This document shows, piece by piece, positions 1-8,667 of a stretch of DNA of 64,000 bases. Every line of letters begins with the position of its first letter. The first letter of the stretch is position 1. Made by a program: the position numbers and the translations under genes. The notes beneath the pieces are model-generated. The model was not told the origin of the DNA, searched no databases, and was given only the letters and a program-made list of their open reading frames with translations. This stretch comes from Tenacibaculum sp. MAR_2009_124 (GTDB taxonomy: Bacteria; Bacteroidota; Bacteroidia; Flavobacteriales; Flavobacteriaceae), in the NCBI RefSeq assembly GCF_900105455.1, contig NZ_FNSF01000008.1:62001-126000 (forward strand), read 5' to 3'.

Positions 1-2
1 CC

Positions 3-566
3 TTTGTGGTTGAATTATTCTTAGCATTACTGATCACCGATATATTTCAATATTGGGCGCATAGAACATTTCATTCACATCATTATTTATGGAGATTTCA
101 CTCCATTCACCATTCAACACAAAACATGGATTGGCTCGCTGGTTCACGAACCCATTTTATAGACATATTTTTCACAAGAAGCATGTCGTATATTCCACTT
201 TATGTATTAGGTTTTTCAACATTAACCTTCAACGTGTATATATTATTTATCGCTATCCACGCAGTTTTAATCCATGCTAATACAAGAATCAATTTTGGTT
301 TCTTAAAATATATAATAACGACTCCTCAATATCATCATTGGCATCATTGTGAGGAACCTGAACATTATGGAAACAATTTTGCGGTAGTCTTTCCTTTTAT
401 TGATAAAATTTTTGGTACTTATTACCTCCCTGAAAAGAAATGGCCAAAAGGAACTGGGTTGGTAGATGCCTCATTCCCCAAAGGATTCTTAAAACAGCTT
501 GTTTTTCCATTTACTAAAAACCCGTTTAAAAATGACTTACTCCCTGAAGAAAAGAGTAAGCGATGA
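3..566 (+). CDS. Sterol desaturase / fatty acid hydroxylase family protein (5' end outside window)
   Basis: Di-iron membrane hydroxylase of the fatty acid hydroxylase superfamily (sterol desaturase, PF04116 type). The visible part shows the histidine clusters of this family: HRTFH, then HSIHH about ten residues later, and the C-terminal HYHHWHH. These would bind two irons at the cytoplasmic face. Hydrophobic stretches between the first two clusters and the last are the expected membrane hairpins. The frame is open to the window edge and the first possible start (GTG at 6) lies directly before a hydrophobic segment, so the N-terminal membrane helices are probably cut off. The substrate (sterol, carotenoid, fatty acid or ether lipid) cannot be told. 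It stands apart from the sulfur genes that follow. Confidence 0.85.
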   Translation, partial: FVVELFLALLITDIFQYWAHRTFHSHHYLWRFHSIHHSTQNMDWLAGSRTHFIDIFFTRSMSYIPLYVLGFSTLTFNVYILFIAIHAVLIHANTRINFGFLKYIITTPQYHHWHHCEEPEHYGNNFAVVFPFIDKIFGTYYLPEKKWPKGTGLVDASFPKGFLKQLVFPFTKNPFKNDLLPEEKSKR

Positions 567-676
567 CAAAAAATATTAACAGACTTAGAGTTTCTTTCAG
601 AAATAATTACAATTGTTAATGGGAGGTTTGTTTATCGACGAGTATTAATACCTTTTACCATTCAAAATTACGAACT

Positions 677-1321
677 ATGGACGAACAAATGAGAAAAAAA
701 CTGGGAATAGAGGAAACTAAACCTGTTGATTGGTTCGAAACACTCTATTCTGAATCGAACGAACAAGGTGAAGGAGTTCCTTGGGCGAATATGGCTCCAC
801 ATCCAGTATTTCAAACTTGGATAAACTTAAACTCTAATATTGGAATCGGTAAAACTGCCTTAGTTATTGGTTGTGGAATGGGTGATGATGCTATTGAACT
901 TGAAAAGAATGGCTTTGAAGTTACCGCCTTTGATGTTTCTCATAGTGCCATAGAACTTTGCAAAAAACGTTTTCTTCATTCTAAGGTTTCTTTTATTCAG
1001 GCCGATTTATTAAAGGGAATTCATGAATGGAATCAAAAGTTTGATTTTGTTTTAGAAATTTTCACGATCCAAGCACTTCCTCCAAAATATGAAGATACCT
1101 TAATCAAAAATATCGCCGATTTTGTAGCTCCAGATGGACAACTTCTTATGGTTACAGAAGTTCAGAAAGAAAAACGGACTTTTAAAAAAGGCCCTCCATG
1201 GCTTTTAAATAAGAGTTATAAAAAGGCTTTTGAGTCCCATGGATTAAAGCTCATAGAACATTCGAGTTCTTACGAACCCCAAATGGGTGATGAATTACAT
1301 TTAAGTTTGTTTAGGAGTTAA
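677..1321 (+). CDS. Class I SAM-dependent methyltransferase, thiopurine methyltransferase-like
   Basis: A 214-residue cytosolic Rossmann-fold methyltransferase. Motif I is clear (VIGCGMGDDA, about residues 64-73) and is followed by an acidic residue at the end of strand 2 (AFDVS) and an FIQADLL motif that would contact the adenine. The N-terminal segment VPWANMAPHPVF resembles the substrate-side entrance of TPMT-like proteins, which methylate thiols, selenols or halides; the real substrate is unknown. It is monocistronic on the plus strand, 110 bases after the hydroxylase, and converges on the cysteine operon with a hairpin between them. ATG start. Confidence is high for the fold and low for the substrate. 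Confidence 0.85.
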   Translation: MDEQMRKKLGIEETKPVDWFETLYSESNEQGEGVPWANMAPHPVFQTWINLNSNIGIGKTALVIGCGMGDDAIELEKNGFEVTAFDVSHSAIELCKKRFLHSKVSFIQADLLKGIHEWNQKFDFVLEIFTIQALPPKYEDTLIKNIADFVAPDGQLLMVTEVQKEKRTFKKGPPWLLNKSYKKAFESHGLKLIEHSSSYEPQMGDELHLSLFRS

Positions 1322-1370
1322 TTTTACCTACGTCTTCATAATCGGACTCCAACTATACATACTATTTTAA

Positions 1371-1407
1371 CAAAAAATATCGAGAAGTAATTTAATACTT
1401 CTCGATA
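1371..1407 (-). terminator. Intrinsic terminator of the cysteine operon
   Basis: Perfect 12-base inverted repeat, TATCGAGAAGTA at 1378-1389 and its complement at 1396-1407, with a 6-base loop. Read on the minus strand the hairpin is followed by six T (AAAAAA at 1372-1377 on the plus strand). It lies 74 bases after the cysM stop codon and sits between convergent genes; the plus-strand side has no T run, so it mainly serves the cys operon. Confidence 0.75.
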
Positions 1408-1480
1408 CAGTTGTTAATACGTCATCATCCGAATTGATAACTCGTTAATAATAATAATATTTTAAAACTTATATATCTTT

Positions 1481-2377
1481 TTATATACCGTAATCGTACA
1501 AATCAGAAGACAAATATCTATCTCCTCGATCACATACAATTGCCACAATAACTCCTTGGTCGATTTCGTCTGCAAGTCTTAAGGCAATATTCAATGCTCC
1601 TCCACTACTCATTCCTGCCATAATTCCTTCTTCTTTTGCCAATTTACGAGTCATTTCAGTTGCTTCGTCTGCACTAACTTCTAAAATTCGATCTACTTTT
1701 TTTCTATCAAATATTTTAGGCAAATACTCTGGAGACCATCTTCTAATTCCAGGAATGCGTGAACCTTCTTTTGGTTGAGCTCCTACAATCTGAACATTTG
1801 GATTTTGTTCTTTTAAATACGAAGAAACTCCCATAATTGTACCTGTTGTTCCCATAGCAGATACAAAATGTGTTACTTCTCCTTCTGTATCTCTCCAAAT
1901 TTCAGGTCCAGTAGTTTTATAATGTGCTTTCCAGTTATCATTATTTTCAAATTGATTTAGCATGAAATAACCTTCCTTATATTTAAGCTTCAATGCTTTA
2001 TCACGAGAGCCTTCAATTCCCTCACTAGCAGGAGTTAAAATTACTTCAGCTCCATATGACCTCATGCTTTTTACTCTTTCTTCCGTTGCGTTTTCAGGCA
2101 TTACCAAAACCATATTCACACCTAAAACCTTTGCCATTAAAGCTAACGCGATTCCTGTATTTCCACTAGTGGCCTCAACTAAATAGTCGCCTTTTCTTAT
2201 ATTTTTTCTATGAATTGCTTCTGCAATCATATTGTAAGCGGCTCTATCCTTTACGCTTCCTCCAGGGTTGTTCCCTTCTAGTTTTAATAAGAGTCGAACA
2301 CCTTCTTTATTTATGAGCGATGAAATCTCTACTAAAGGTGTATTTCCAATGCTATCTGTAATCGTTTTAGTCTTCAT
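1481..2377 (-). CDS. cysM: Cysteine synthase B (O-acetylserine sulfhydrylase)
   Basis: PLP enzyme (298 residues) that makes cysteine from O-acetylserine and sulfide. The PLP lysine is K43 in NNPGGSVKDRAA, the phosphate/substrate loop TSGNTG is at 70-75, and a glycine-rich GTTGT loop binds the PLP phosphate further on. The length and the motif GGSVKDR fit the CysM branch rather than the longer CysK. It is the last gene of the operon and starts 4 bases after the cysE stop, so cysE and cysM are probably translationally linked. CysM-type enzymes may accept thiosulfate; this cannot be judged here. Confidence 0.93.
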   Translation of the reverse strand: MKTKTITDSIGNTPLVEISSLINKEGVRLLLKLEGNNPGGSVKDRAAYNMIAEAIHRKNIRKGDYLVEATSGNTGIALALMAKVLGVNMVLVMPENATEERVKSMRSYGAEVILTPASEGIEGSRDKALKLKYKEGYFMLNQFENNDNWKAHYKTTGPEIWRDTEGEVTHFVSAMGTTGTIMGVSSYLKEQNPNVQIVGAQPKEGSRIPGIRRWSPEYLPKIFDRKKVDRILEVSADEATEMTRKLAKEEGIMAGMSSGGALNIALRLADEIDQGVIVAIVCDRGDRYLSSDLYDYGI

Positions 2378-2381
2378 CTGT

Positions 2382-3146
2382 CTAGTCTTTTTTATTCAAA
2401 GTCACTTTTGCATATGACTTTCTGGTAGTAATTTTATTTTCTGACTCATATGTAACAATTGATCCTTCAGGGACTGATTCGATTACGCAAACATTTGCTC
2501 CAATTATACTATCGGATCCCACAACTACATTTCCTCCTAAAATTGTAGCGTTCGCATAAATAGTTACATTATTTTCAATAGTAGGATGTCTTTTTACAGA
2601 TGCCAGTTCTTTTTTAACTTGCAAACCACCTAAAGTGACTCCTTGGTATATTTTTACATTGTTTTCAATTACCGTTGTTTCTCCAATAACAATTCCAGTG
2701 GCATGATCGATAAAAAACGAATCTCCAATAGCTGCACCTGGATGAATATCAGTTCCGGTTAAACCATGGGCGTATTCGCTCATCATCCTTGGTAGAATAG
2801 GTAAATTAATTTTATACAATTCATGACTTAACCTGTGTACTGCAATAGCATGAAACCCTGGGTATGCCAAATACACCTCTGTCAAACTTTTGCAGGCGGG
2901 ATCGGTTTTTTCGAAAGCTCGAGCATCTAAATCTAACTTCTCTCGTATTTCACAAAAAGATTGTTGATATATTTCCCATACACTTTCTGCATTTTCAATA
3001 CATAATCCATTTAAAATCTTGATAAAACTATCTTTTAAATATCCGGCCTTATTCTGGCATACATCATCAAATAACGAATAAAACAGTTGTTTCGTAAAAT
3101 TTGCTACGTCGTCTTTTAATGATAAGCTGTATTGTTTGAATTGCAT
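2382..3146 (-). CDS. cysE: Serine O-acetyltransferase
   Basis: Acetylates serine with acetyl-CoA to give O-acetylserine, the carbon acceptor for sulfide. The protein has 254 residues: a helical N-terminal half, then a left-handed beta-helix of hexapeptide repeats beginning near HPGAAIGDSFFIDHATGIVIGE, which carries the conserved catalytic histidine and the acidic residues that bind serine. The N-terminal helical part makes it longer than the short Bacillus-type enzyme. It sits 30 bases downstream of the 2Fe-2S ferredoxin and 4 bases before cysM, completing the cysteine branch. The C-terminal tail is polar and basic; whether it docks into the sulfhydrylase as in classical cysteine synthase complexes is unknown. 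Confidence 0.93.
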   Translation of the reverse strand: MQFKQYSLSLKDDVANFTKQLFYSLFDDVCQNKAGYLKDSFIKILNGLCIENAESVWEIYQQSFCEIREKLDLDARAFEKTDPACKSLTEVYLAYPGFHAIAVHRLSHELYKINLPILPRMMSEYAHGLTGTDIHPGAAIGDSFFIDHATGIVIGETTVIENNVKIYQGVTLGGLQVKKELASVKRHPTIENNVTIYANATILGGNVVVGSDSIIGANVCVIESVPEGSIVTYESENKITTRKSYAKVTLNKKD

Positions 3147-3176
3147 TTTCTATTTCCCTTTATATTGCAAATGTAA

Positions 3177-3509
3177 TTAACTTTCTGGTGCTAACTCTAT
3201 TTCTAATCCCTCTAATTCATGTGTTATTTGAATTTGACAACCTAACCTACTATTATCTTGAACATCAAATGCTTCTGCAAGCATTGCGTCTTCATCATCA
3301 GTCATATCTGGTAGGTTATGTTCTGTTTTCACATAACACTGACAAGAAGCACACATGGCCATTCCTCCACAGACACCTATCGTACCTTCATCAGCTAGTT
3401 CGTAAGAACGTACTAACTCCATTAAATTCATTGCCATATCAGTCGGTGCAAGTACCTCATGCATTACACCTTCACGATCAGTTATTTTTATATTTACATC
3501 TTGCTCCAT
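3177..3509 (-). CDS. 2Fe-2S ferredoxin
   Basis: A 110-residue adrenodoxin-type ferredoxin. Ligands are C47, C53, C56 and C91 (C-x5-C-x2-C, then a distant C in RLGCQI), the usual vertebrate/bacterial adrenodoxin spacing; C58 is an extra cysteine. Its ATG overlaps the reductase stop codon by one base (TAATG), so the two should be made together. The likely role is to pass electrons from the ferredoxin-NADP reductase to the siroheme sulfite reductase of the same operon. This is inferred from context, since a 4Fe-4S ferredoxin is encoded in the same operon too. Confidence 0.92.
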   Translation of the reverse strand: MEQDVNIKITDREGVMHEVLAPTDMAMNLMELVRSYELADEGTIGVCGGMAMCASCQCYVKTEHNLPDMTDDEDAMLAEAFDVQDNSRLGCQIQITHELEGLEIELAPES

Positions 3510-4564
3510 TATTCAATTGCTTTAACCACTGCTTTTGGCGCTTCCTTTTTTGTTCCATCAAATCCTTCTACTCCACCTACCGTGGTATATTTCATTACAT
3601 ATTTTTTGTCTGGGTGAATTCTTTGATAAGCACTCTGACACATTAACGTTGCTTCGTGAAAACCACACAGGATTAACTTTAATTTTCCTGGATAAGTATT
3701 TACATCTCCAATAGCATATATTCCTGGAATATTTGTTTGATAATCTAATGCATTGTTTACTTTAATAGCATTTTTCTCAATTTCTAATCCCCAATTTGCT
3801 ATAGGCCCTAATTTTGGTGCCAATCCAAATAACGGAATGAAGTGATCAGTGTCTACGATAAAAGGTTCTTTACCTTTTTGTTCAACCGCAACCCCAGTTA
3901 CTTTATCATCTCCTAAAATTCCTTTTACCTCAGCTGGAGTTATTAAGTTTATTTTTCCTAGGTTCTTTAGTTCCTGTACTTTTTCTACAGAATCTAATGC
4001 TCCTCTAAATTCATTTCTTCGGTGAATTAACGTTACTGATTTTGCTACATCTGTTAAGAAAATAGACCAATCTAAAGCTGAATCTCCACCTCCTGCAATA
4101 ACTACATCTTTATCTCTATATAATTCTGGTTCTTTAATGATGTATTCAACTCCGTTATCTTCGTACTTCTCTATATTTTCAAGTTTTGGTTTACGAGGTT
4201 CAAAACTACCTAACCCACCTGCAATTGCTACGACTGGTGCATGATGCTTAGTTCCTTTATTTGTTGTTACAATAAAAGTACCGTCTTCTTGTTTTTCAAT
4301 AGTATCAGCGCGCTCTCCTAAAGTAAATCCTGGTTCAAATTGCTTAATTTGTTCCATTAAATTTTTAGTTAAGTCTCCTGCTAAAATTTCTGGGTAAGCG
4401 GGGATATCGTAAATCGGTTTTTTCGGATAAATTTCAGAACATTGCCCACCAGGTTGTGCTAAGGCATCAATTAAATGACAACGTAATTTTAATAATCCTG
4501 CTTCAAATACTGTAAATAGACCTGTTGGTCCTGCTCCAATAATTAATATATCTGTCTTTATCAT
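3509..4564 (-). CDS. Ferredoxin--NADP reductase, thioredoxin-reductase-like fold
   Basis: FAD flavoprotein (351 residues) with two nucleotide-binding motifs: GAGPTG at 10-15 for FAD and GGGDSA at 158-163 for NADPH. The protein resembles thioredoxin reductase but lacks its redox CxxC between the two domains, which is the mark of the TrxR-like ferredoxin-NADP reductases (YumC type). It would take electrons from NADPH and reduce the ferredoxin encoded directly downstream with a one-base overlap. That provides a self-contained electron supply for sulfite reduction and replaces the CysJ flavoprotein of enterobacteria. Confidence 0.88.
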   Translation of the reverse strand: MIKTDILIIGAGPTGLFTVFEAGLLKLRCHLIDALAQPGGQCSEIYPKKPIYDIPAYPEILAGDLTKNLMEQIKQFEPGFTLGERADTIEKQEDGTFIVTTNKGTKHHAPVVAIAGGLGSFEPRKPKLENIEKYEDNGVEYIIKEPELYRDKDVVIAGGGDSALDWSIFLTDVAKSVTLIHRRNEFRGALDSVEKVQELKNLGKINLITPAEVKGILGDDKVTGVAVEQKGKEPFIVDTDHFIPLFGLAPKLGPIANWGLEIEKNAIKVNNALDYQTNIPGIYAIGDVNTYPGKLKLILCGFHEATLMCQSAYQRIHPDKKYVMKYTTVGGVEGFDGTKKEAPKAVVKAIE

Positions 4565-4634
4565 TTCTCTTTATTTAACTCAGGAGGTGAGTTTTATTAC
4601 TCCTATTTTGGAATCTTTTTATTTGTTGTATCTA

Positions 4635-6068
4635 CTATTTATCTGAGGAATTTGTGCTGTGGCCTGAAACTAAATTTTCAGTAAGTTTATTTAGCTCTTC
4701 CACCTTTTGTTCAAAATCTCCTTTGATGGTTTTTCTATAATCGTTTAAATTTTTCACCAATTGATTAATATCATCTGGAATTACTTCCTCAAAAAACTGA
4801 CGTAATCGTTTTGCAGTTGTTGGTGATTTTCCATTGGTAGAAATAGCTACTTTTACATTTTCTTTAGTAACAATTCCTCCCATATAAAAATCGCAATATG
4901 GTGGATTATCTGCTACATTTACCAAGATAGATCGCTCTCTACAATGCTCATATACCTCTACATTTATTTCAGGTTTATCAGTGGTTGCAATTACAATATG
5001 TTTTCCTTCTATATACTTTTGACGGTACACATCATTAACAATGGTTACATTTCCTTTTTTTGCTTCTCTTAAAGTATCTTCACGGAAGAAAGGAGCAACC
5101 ATAGTCACTTTTGCATTAGGACTTGACTTTAATAAAAACGAAAGTTTCTCATCTGCTACAAAGCCTCCACCAACAATTAAAACTTCCAATTGTTTTACTT
5201 TTAAGAAAATTGGATACAAGTTGTTTCTATCTTCTTTTACTACATAAGGTTTATTGCTATCAACCTTCTTTGGTTCTTTTTTTTCTATTTCAACCGAATG
5301 TTCTAAAGTAGTATCTAAAGATATTTCCTTTTGTAAACTCAACAACCTCTCTCTATGGCTTACGACACTTCCCAACACAATAATTGCAGGATTACTCAAT
5401 TGGTTTTGAGCAACAACCTCTTCAATAGTTTCAACTGTTCCGATTCCTATTTTTTCTTGAGGTGTGGTTCCATTTTGAATAATTGCTACTGGTAATTCTT
5501 CTTTACCTTCTTGTTTGAACAAAGCTACTATTTCCGATAGCTTTCCCATTCCCATTAACACGACCACAGTTGCATTTGATTTAGCCGCCAAAGCAACATC
5601 ACTTGATAACTTGTGTTGTTTGGTTGTTCCTGTAATTACCCAAAAACTTTCAGAATTCCCTCTTTTTGTTAAAGGGATATTTTGGTAGGCTGGTACCGCC
5701 AATGACGATGATATTCCTGGAACCATTTCAACTAACAATCCTTGTTCTGCGGCATACTCCATTTCTTCCGCTCCACGACCGAAAATAAATGGGTCTCCAC
5801 CTTTTAAGCGAACCACATGTCCATGAGAATGCCCTCTAGCAACAATTAACTCATTAATTTGTTCTTGTTGATATCGGTAACAACCTCTACGTTTCCCTAC
5901 AAAAATTAACTCTGCCATTGGATTCACATACTCTAAAAGTTCTGGATTCACCAAAGCATCATATAAAACAACATCTGCTCGTTTTAATGTTTTTATAGCT
6001 TTCAACGTGATTAACTCTACATCGCCCGGTCCGGCTCCTACTACTGTTAATTTAGGTTGCTTGTTCAT
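4635..6068 (-). CDS. cobA: Siroheme synthase: uroporphyrinogen-III C-methyltransferase fused to precorrin-2 dehydrogenase
   Basis: A 477-residue protein that should make siroheme for the sulfite reductase encoded just upstream. Residues 1 to about 240 are a complete SUMT (CobA): VGAGPGDVELITLKA near the start, LKGGDPFIFGRGAEE in the middle, and the VPGISS loop. A charged linker (about 245-285) follows, then a CysG_N-like domain with a Rossmann motif VGGGFVADEK, the VNVADNPPYCDF segment with the catalytic-type aspartate, and the helical ferrochelatase part. The domain order is opposite to enterobacterial CysG, where the dehydrogenase/ferrochelatase comes first. The C-terminal tail after about 450 is low in complexity. 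Confidence 0.9.
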   Translation of the reverse strand: MNKQPKLTVVGAGPGDVELITLKAIKTLKRADVVLYDALVNPELLEYVNPMAELIFVGKRRGCYRYQQEQINELIVARGHSHGHVVRLKGGDPFIFGRGAEEMEYAAEQGLLVEMVPGISSSLAVPAYQNIPLTKRGNSESFWVITGTTKQHKLSSDVALAAKSNATVVVLMGMGKLSEIVALFKQEGKEELPVAIIQNGTTPQEKIGIGTVETIEEVVAQNQLSNPAIIVLGSVVSHRERLLSLQKEISLDTTLEHSVEIEKKEPKKVDSNKPYVVKEDRNNLYPIFLKVKQLEVLIVGGGFVADEKLSFLLKSSPNAKVTMVAPFFREDTLREAKKGNVTIVNDVYRQKYIEGKHIVIATTDKPEINVEVYEHCRERSILVNVADNPPYCDFYMGGIVTKENVKVAISTNGKSPTTAKRLRQFFEEVIPDDINQLVKNLNDYRKTIKGDFEQKVEELNKLTENLVSGHSTNSSDK

Positions 6069-6145
6069 TCTTGTTCAATTTTAATTACAGGGCGATAATC
6101 TATTAGGCAATAATCAACTATTTAACTCGAAATCGCCCTGCTTAA

Positions 6146-8254
6146 TTAATTCTCTAATTCAACCTCAACTTTTCTATATGCATCGATTGTTGCATAAAAA
6201 GTTTTAGCCTCTTCTAAATATTTTTTTGCAAAAGCCTCTGTTGGCTCCTTTTCATTTATTTGATACACCAACTCTGAAAATGTTGTTGGTAACTCTATTT
6301 TGTTTGTTTCTACAAATACCTTGTCAAAATTAGTAATAATACCAGCTTGTGTATTTGTTTTTGATCCTTCAGAAGTTAATAAAGCTTTCGCAGTATTTAC
6401 AATAGCAGCATAAGCATGATAAATACTATCTGACCACTGTTCTTGATTTAATGCTTGGGTTGCATTTTCTAACTTTTCTTCGCTTTCAAACAATAACGTT
6501 GCTATTAAATCAATTACCACTCCAGCACATTCTCCTACTCCAATAGCTTTCACATATTTCTCATTATGTCCCCAATCGATAAAATCTTCATCTGTTAAAC
6601 TTGAAGTATCCGATAATTCCTTTAGTAAATCATAAAAATACGTTTTTCCATTTCTATCATAATAACTTAAGAAATCTTCATTCTCTTCTTTATTAGTTTC
6701 GAAATCATTTAATAAAGACCTTAACGCTTCAGGACCTCTCTTACTTGGTATTTTCACCAATTTATCCGCAAAACGACCCTGGCCATCTCCAACAACACCA
6801 CCTCCTATTAATACTTGTAAGGCTGGAGCCAATAATGGTCCTACTTTTACTGACATTCCTTGAAATCCGATATGTGCCATATTGTGTTGACCACAAGCAT
6901 TCATACATCCGCTGATTTTAATGGTAATATCTGTATTATTTACATAATGAGGGTATTCTGCTTTTAATACTTTTTCTAACTCAGTCGCAATTCCTGTACT
7001 GCTTGAAATTCCTAGGTTACAAGTATCCGTACCAGGACAAGCTGTGATATCGAAAAGACTGTTATATCCAGTATCTGTAAAACCTAACTCTTTTAATTCA
7101 GCATAAAATACTGGTAAAAACTCTTCTCTTACGTGACGAATTAAGATGTTTTGACGTAAAGTAAAACGTAATTCATTCGCAGCATATTTCTTAATTAAGT
7201 CTGCTAATAGTCTTGCTTTGTCTGTATAAAAATCTCCTAAATGAACTTTGATTCCAACAGCATACAAACCTTCTTGCTTTTGCTCTAAAACATTGGTTTT
7301 TTTCCATTGGTTATATTCATCAATATTTTCAATAACTACTGGAGGAATTTGATCTGTTCCGAAAGTTATTTCTTCTTCAAATTTAGATGTATCAATTGGG
7401 TATGATTGATATGCTAACGCTCTTTTTTCAGCCTCAACTAATGCCAAGAATCCATCTAAACCTAAACTCTTTACTAAAAATTTCAATCTTGCTTTTGCGC
7501 GCTTTGCACGTTCACCATGACGATCAAAAACTCTTAATACACCTTCAATTGTAGGAATTAATAAATCTGTTTCTAAAAACTCATACATTACATCTGCCTG
7601 ACGTGGTTGAGATCCCAGTCCACCAGCTAACAACACCTTAAATCCTTTGATTTCTTTATCGCCTACTTTTTTTGTTTTGGCAATAAAACCTAAATCATGC
7701 ATAAAACTTAAAGCAGTATCTTCTTCAGTTGCTGAAAATGACATTTTAAATTTTCTTCCCATTTCTTGACAAATAGGGTTTCTTAAGAAAAATTCAAATG
7801 TTTCATGTGCATACGGTGTTACATCAAAAGGCTCTTTAGGGTCGATACCTGCCGTTTCAGATGCTGTTACATTACGAACTGCATTTCCACAAGCTTCTCT
7901 TAACGTAATATCATCCTTTTCTAATTGTGCCCATAACTCTGGAGTTCTATCTAAACTCACATAGTGAATTTGAATATCTTGACGTGTAGTAATATGTAAA
8001 CGCCCACGAGAATACTCATCAGAAACATCAGCTATTCTATGTAGTTGCTCACTTGTTACTTTACCATATGGTAATTTTATACGTATCATTTGAACGCCTA
8101 GTTGACGTTGACCATATACTCCACGAGCTAAACGAAGACTTCTAAAACGTTCTTCATCAATTTGACCTTCTTTAAATAAGCGTATTTTACGTTCTAACTC
8201 TAGAATATCTTTTTCTACAACTGGGTTTTCTATTTCTGATCTAAAACTTTGCAT
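6146..8254 (-). CDS. Ferredoxin-dependent siroheme sulfite (nitrite/sulfite) reductase with HEPN-like C-terminal tail
   Basis: Catalyses the six-electron reduction of sulfite to sulfide. Two ferrodoxin-like/NIR_SIR repeats are visible. The 4Fe-4S/siroheme ligands are C406 and C412 (CPGTDTC) and C450 and C454 (CMNAC), numbered from the ATG at 8254. A TTG 36 bases further upstream is an alternative start, but the segment MQSFRSEIENPVV looks like the native N-terminus. After the normal end near residue 560 there is an extra domain of about 120 residues, helical, with YHAYAAIVNTAKALL and a second long helix pair, resembling a HEPN domain. Operon context (cysDNH, siroheme synthase) makes sulfite the likely substrate rather than nitrite. 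Confidence 0.9.
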   Translation of the reverse strand: MQSFRSEIENPVVEKDILELERKIRLFKEGQIDEERFRSLRLARGVYGQRQLGVQMIRIKLPYGKVTSEQLHRIADVSDEYSRGRLHITTRQDIQIHYVSLDRTPELWAQLEKDDITLREACGNAVRNVTASETAGIDPKEPFDVTPYAHETFEFFLRNPICQEMGRKFKMSFSATEEDTALSFMHDLGFIAKTKKVGDKEIKGFKVLLAGGLGSQPRQADVMYEFLETDLLIPTIEGVLRVFDRHGERAKRAKARLKFLVKSLGLDGFLALVEAEKRALAYQSYPIDTSKFEEEITFGTDQIPPVVIENIDEYNQWKKTNVLEQKQEGLYAVGIKVHLGDFYTDKARLLADLIKKYAANELRFTLRQNILIRHVREEFLPVFYAELKELGFTDTGYNSLFDITACPGTDTCNLGISSSTGIATELEKVLKAEYPHYVNNTDITIKISGCMNACGQHNMAHIGFQGMSVKVGPLLAPALQVLIGGGVVGDGQGRFADKLVKIPSKRGPEALRSLLNDFETNKEENEDFLSYYDRNGKTYFYDLLKELSDTSSLTDEDFIDWGHNEKYVKAIGVGECAGVVIDLIATLLFESEEKLENATQALNQEQWSDSIYHAYAAIVNTAKALLTSEGSKTNTQAGIITNFDKVFVETNKIELPTTFSELVYQINEKEPTEAFAKKYLEEAKTFYATIDAYRKVEVELEN

Positions 8255-8308
8255 GATTTTCAATAATTTTCTTTGTAGGCCTCTAAACAATTAGCCACAA
8301 AGTATTTT

Positions 8309-8656
8309 TTAATTGTGCAAAAAACTCTGTTTTGCAAGTAATTCTTCTTCCGATTCTACATTATCTTCATCTGGCACACAGCAATCAACTGGGCAAACTG
8401 CCGCACACTGTGGCTCTTCATGGAATCCTTTACACTCTGTACATTTATCAGGAACGATAAAATAGTATTCATCTGAAACTGGTTCTTGATCTTCTTCTGA
8501 ATCAACTTCATTTCCTCCTGGTAATTTCACATTTCCGCTTAAGGAAGTTCCTTCGCTATAATTCCAATCTACGGCTCCTTCGTAAATTGCTGTGTTTGGG
8601 CATTCTGGTTCACAGGCCCCACAGTTTATACATTCGTCGGTTATTATAATTGCCAT
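8309..8656 (-). CDS. 4Fe-4S dicluster ferredoxin
   Basis: A 115-residue ferredoxin with two four-cysteine sets. Set one is C9, C12, C15 and C19 (CINCGACEPECP). Set two is C72, C75, C84 and C88 (CTECKG...CAAVCP), with the longer spacing found in YfhL/FdxA-like proteins. An acidic insert of about 45 residues separates the sets, and the C-terminus adds an acidic helix. It lies between cysN (11 bases) and the sulfite reductase (54 bases to the chosen start), so it is the best candidate for the direct electron donor to sulfite reductase. The 2Fe-2S ferredoxin of the operon is the alternative. Confidence 0.88.
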   Translation of the reverse strand: MAIIITDECINCGACEPECPNTAIYEGAVDWNYSEGTSLSGNVKLPGGNEVDSEEDQEPVSDEYYFIVPDKCTECKGFHEEPQCAAVCPVDCCVPDEDNVESEEELLAKQSFLHN

Positions 8657-8667
8657 CGGTTATTCAT

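Noticed and set aside
3188..3646. A 152-codon plus-strand frame opposite the 2Fe-2S ferredoxin and reductase genes
   Set aside because: It lies wholly antisense to two clear genes; its hydrophobic, leucine- and histidine-rich content is what the reverse of those codons gives.
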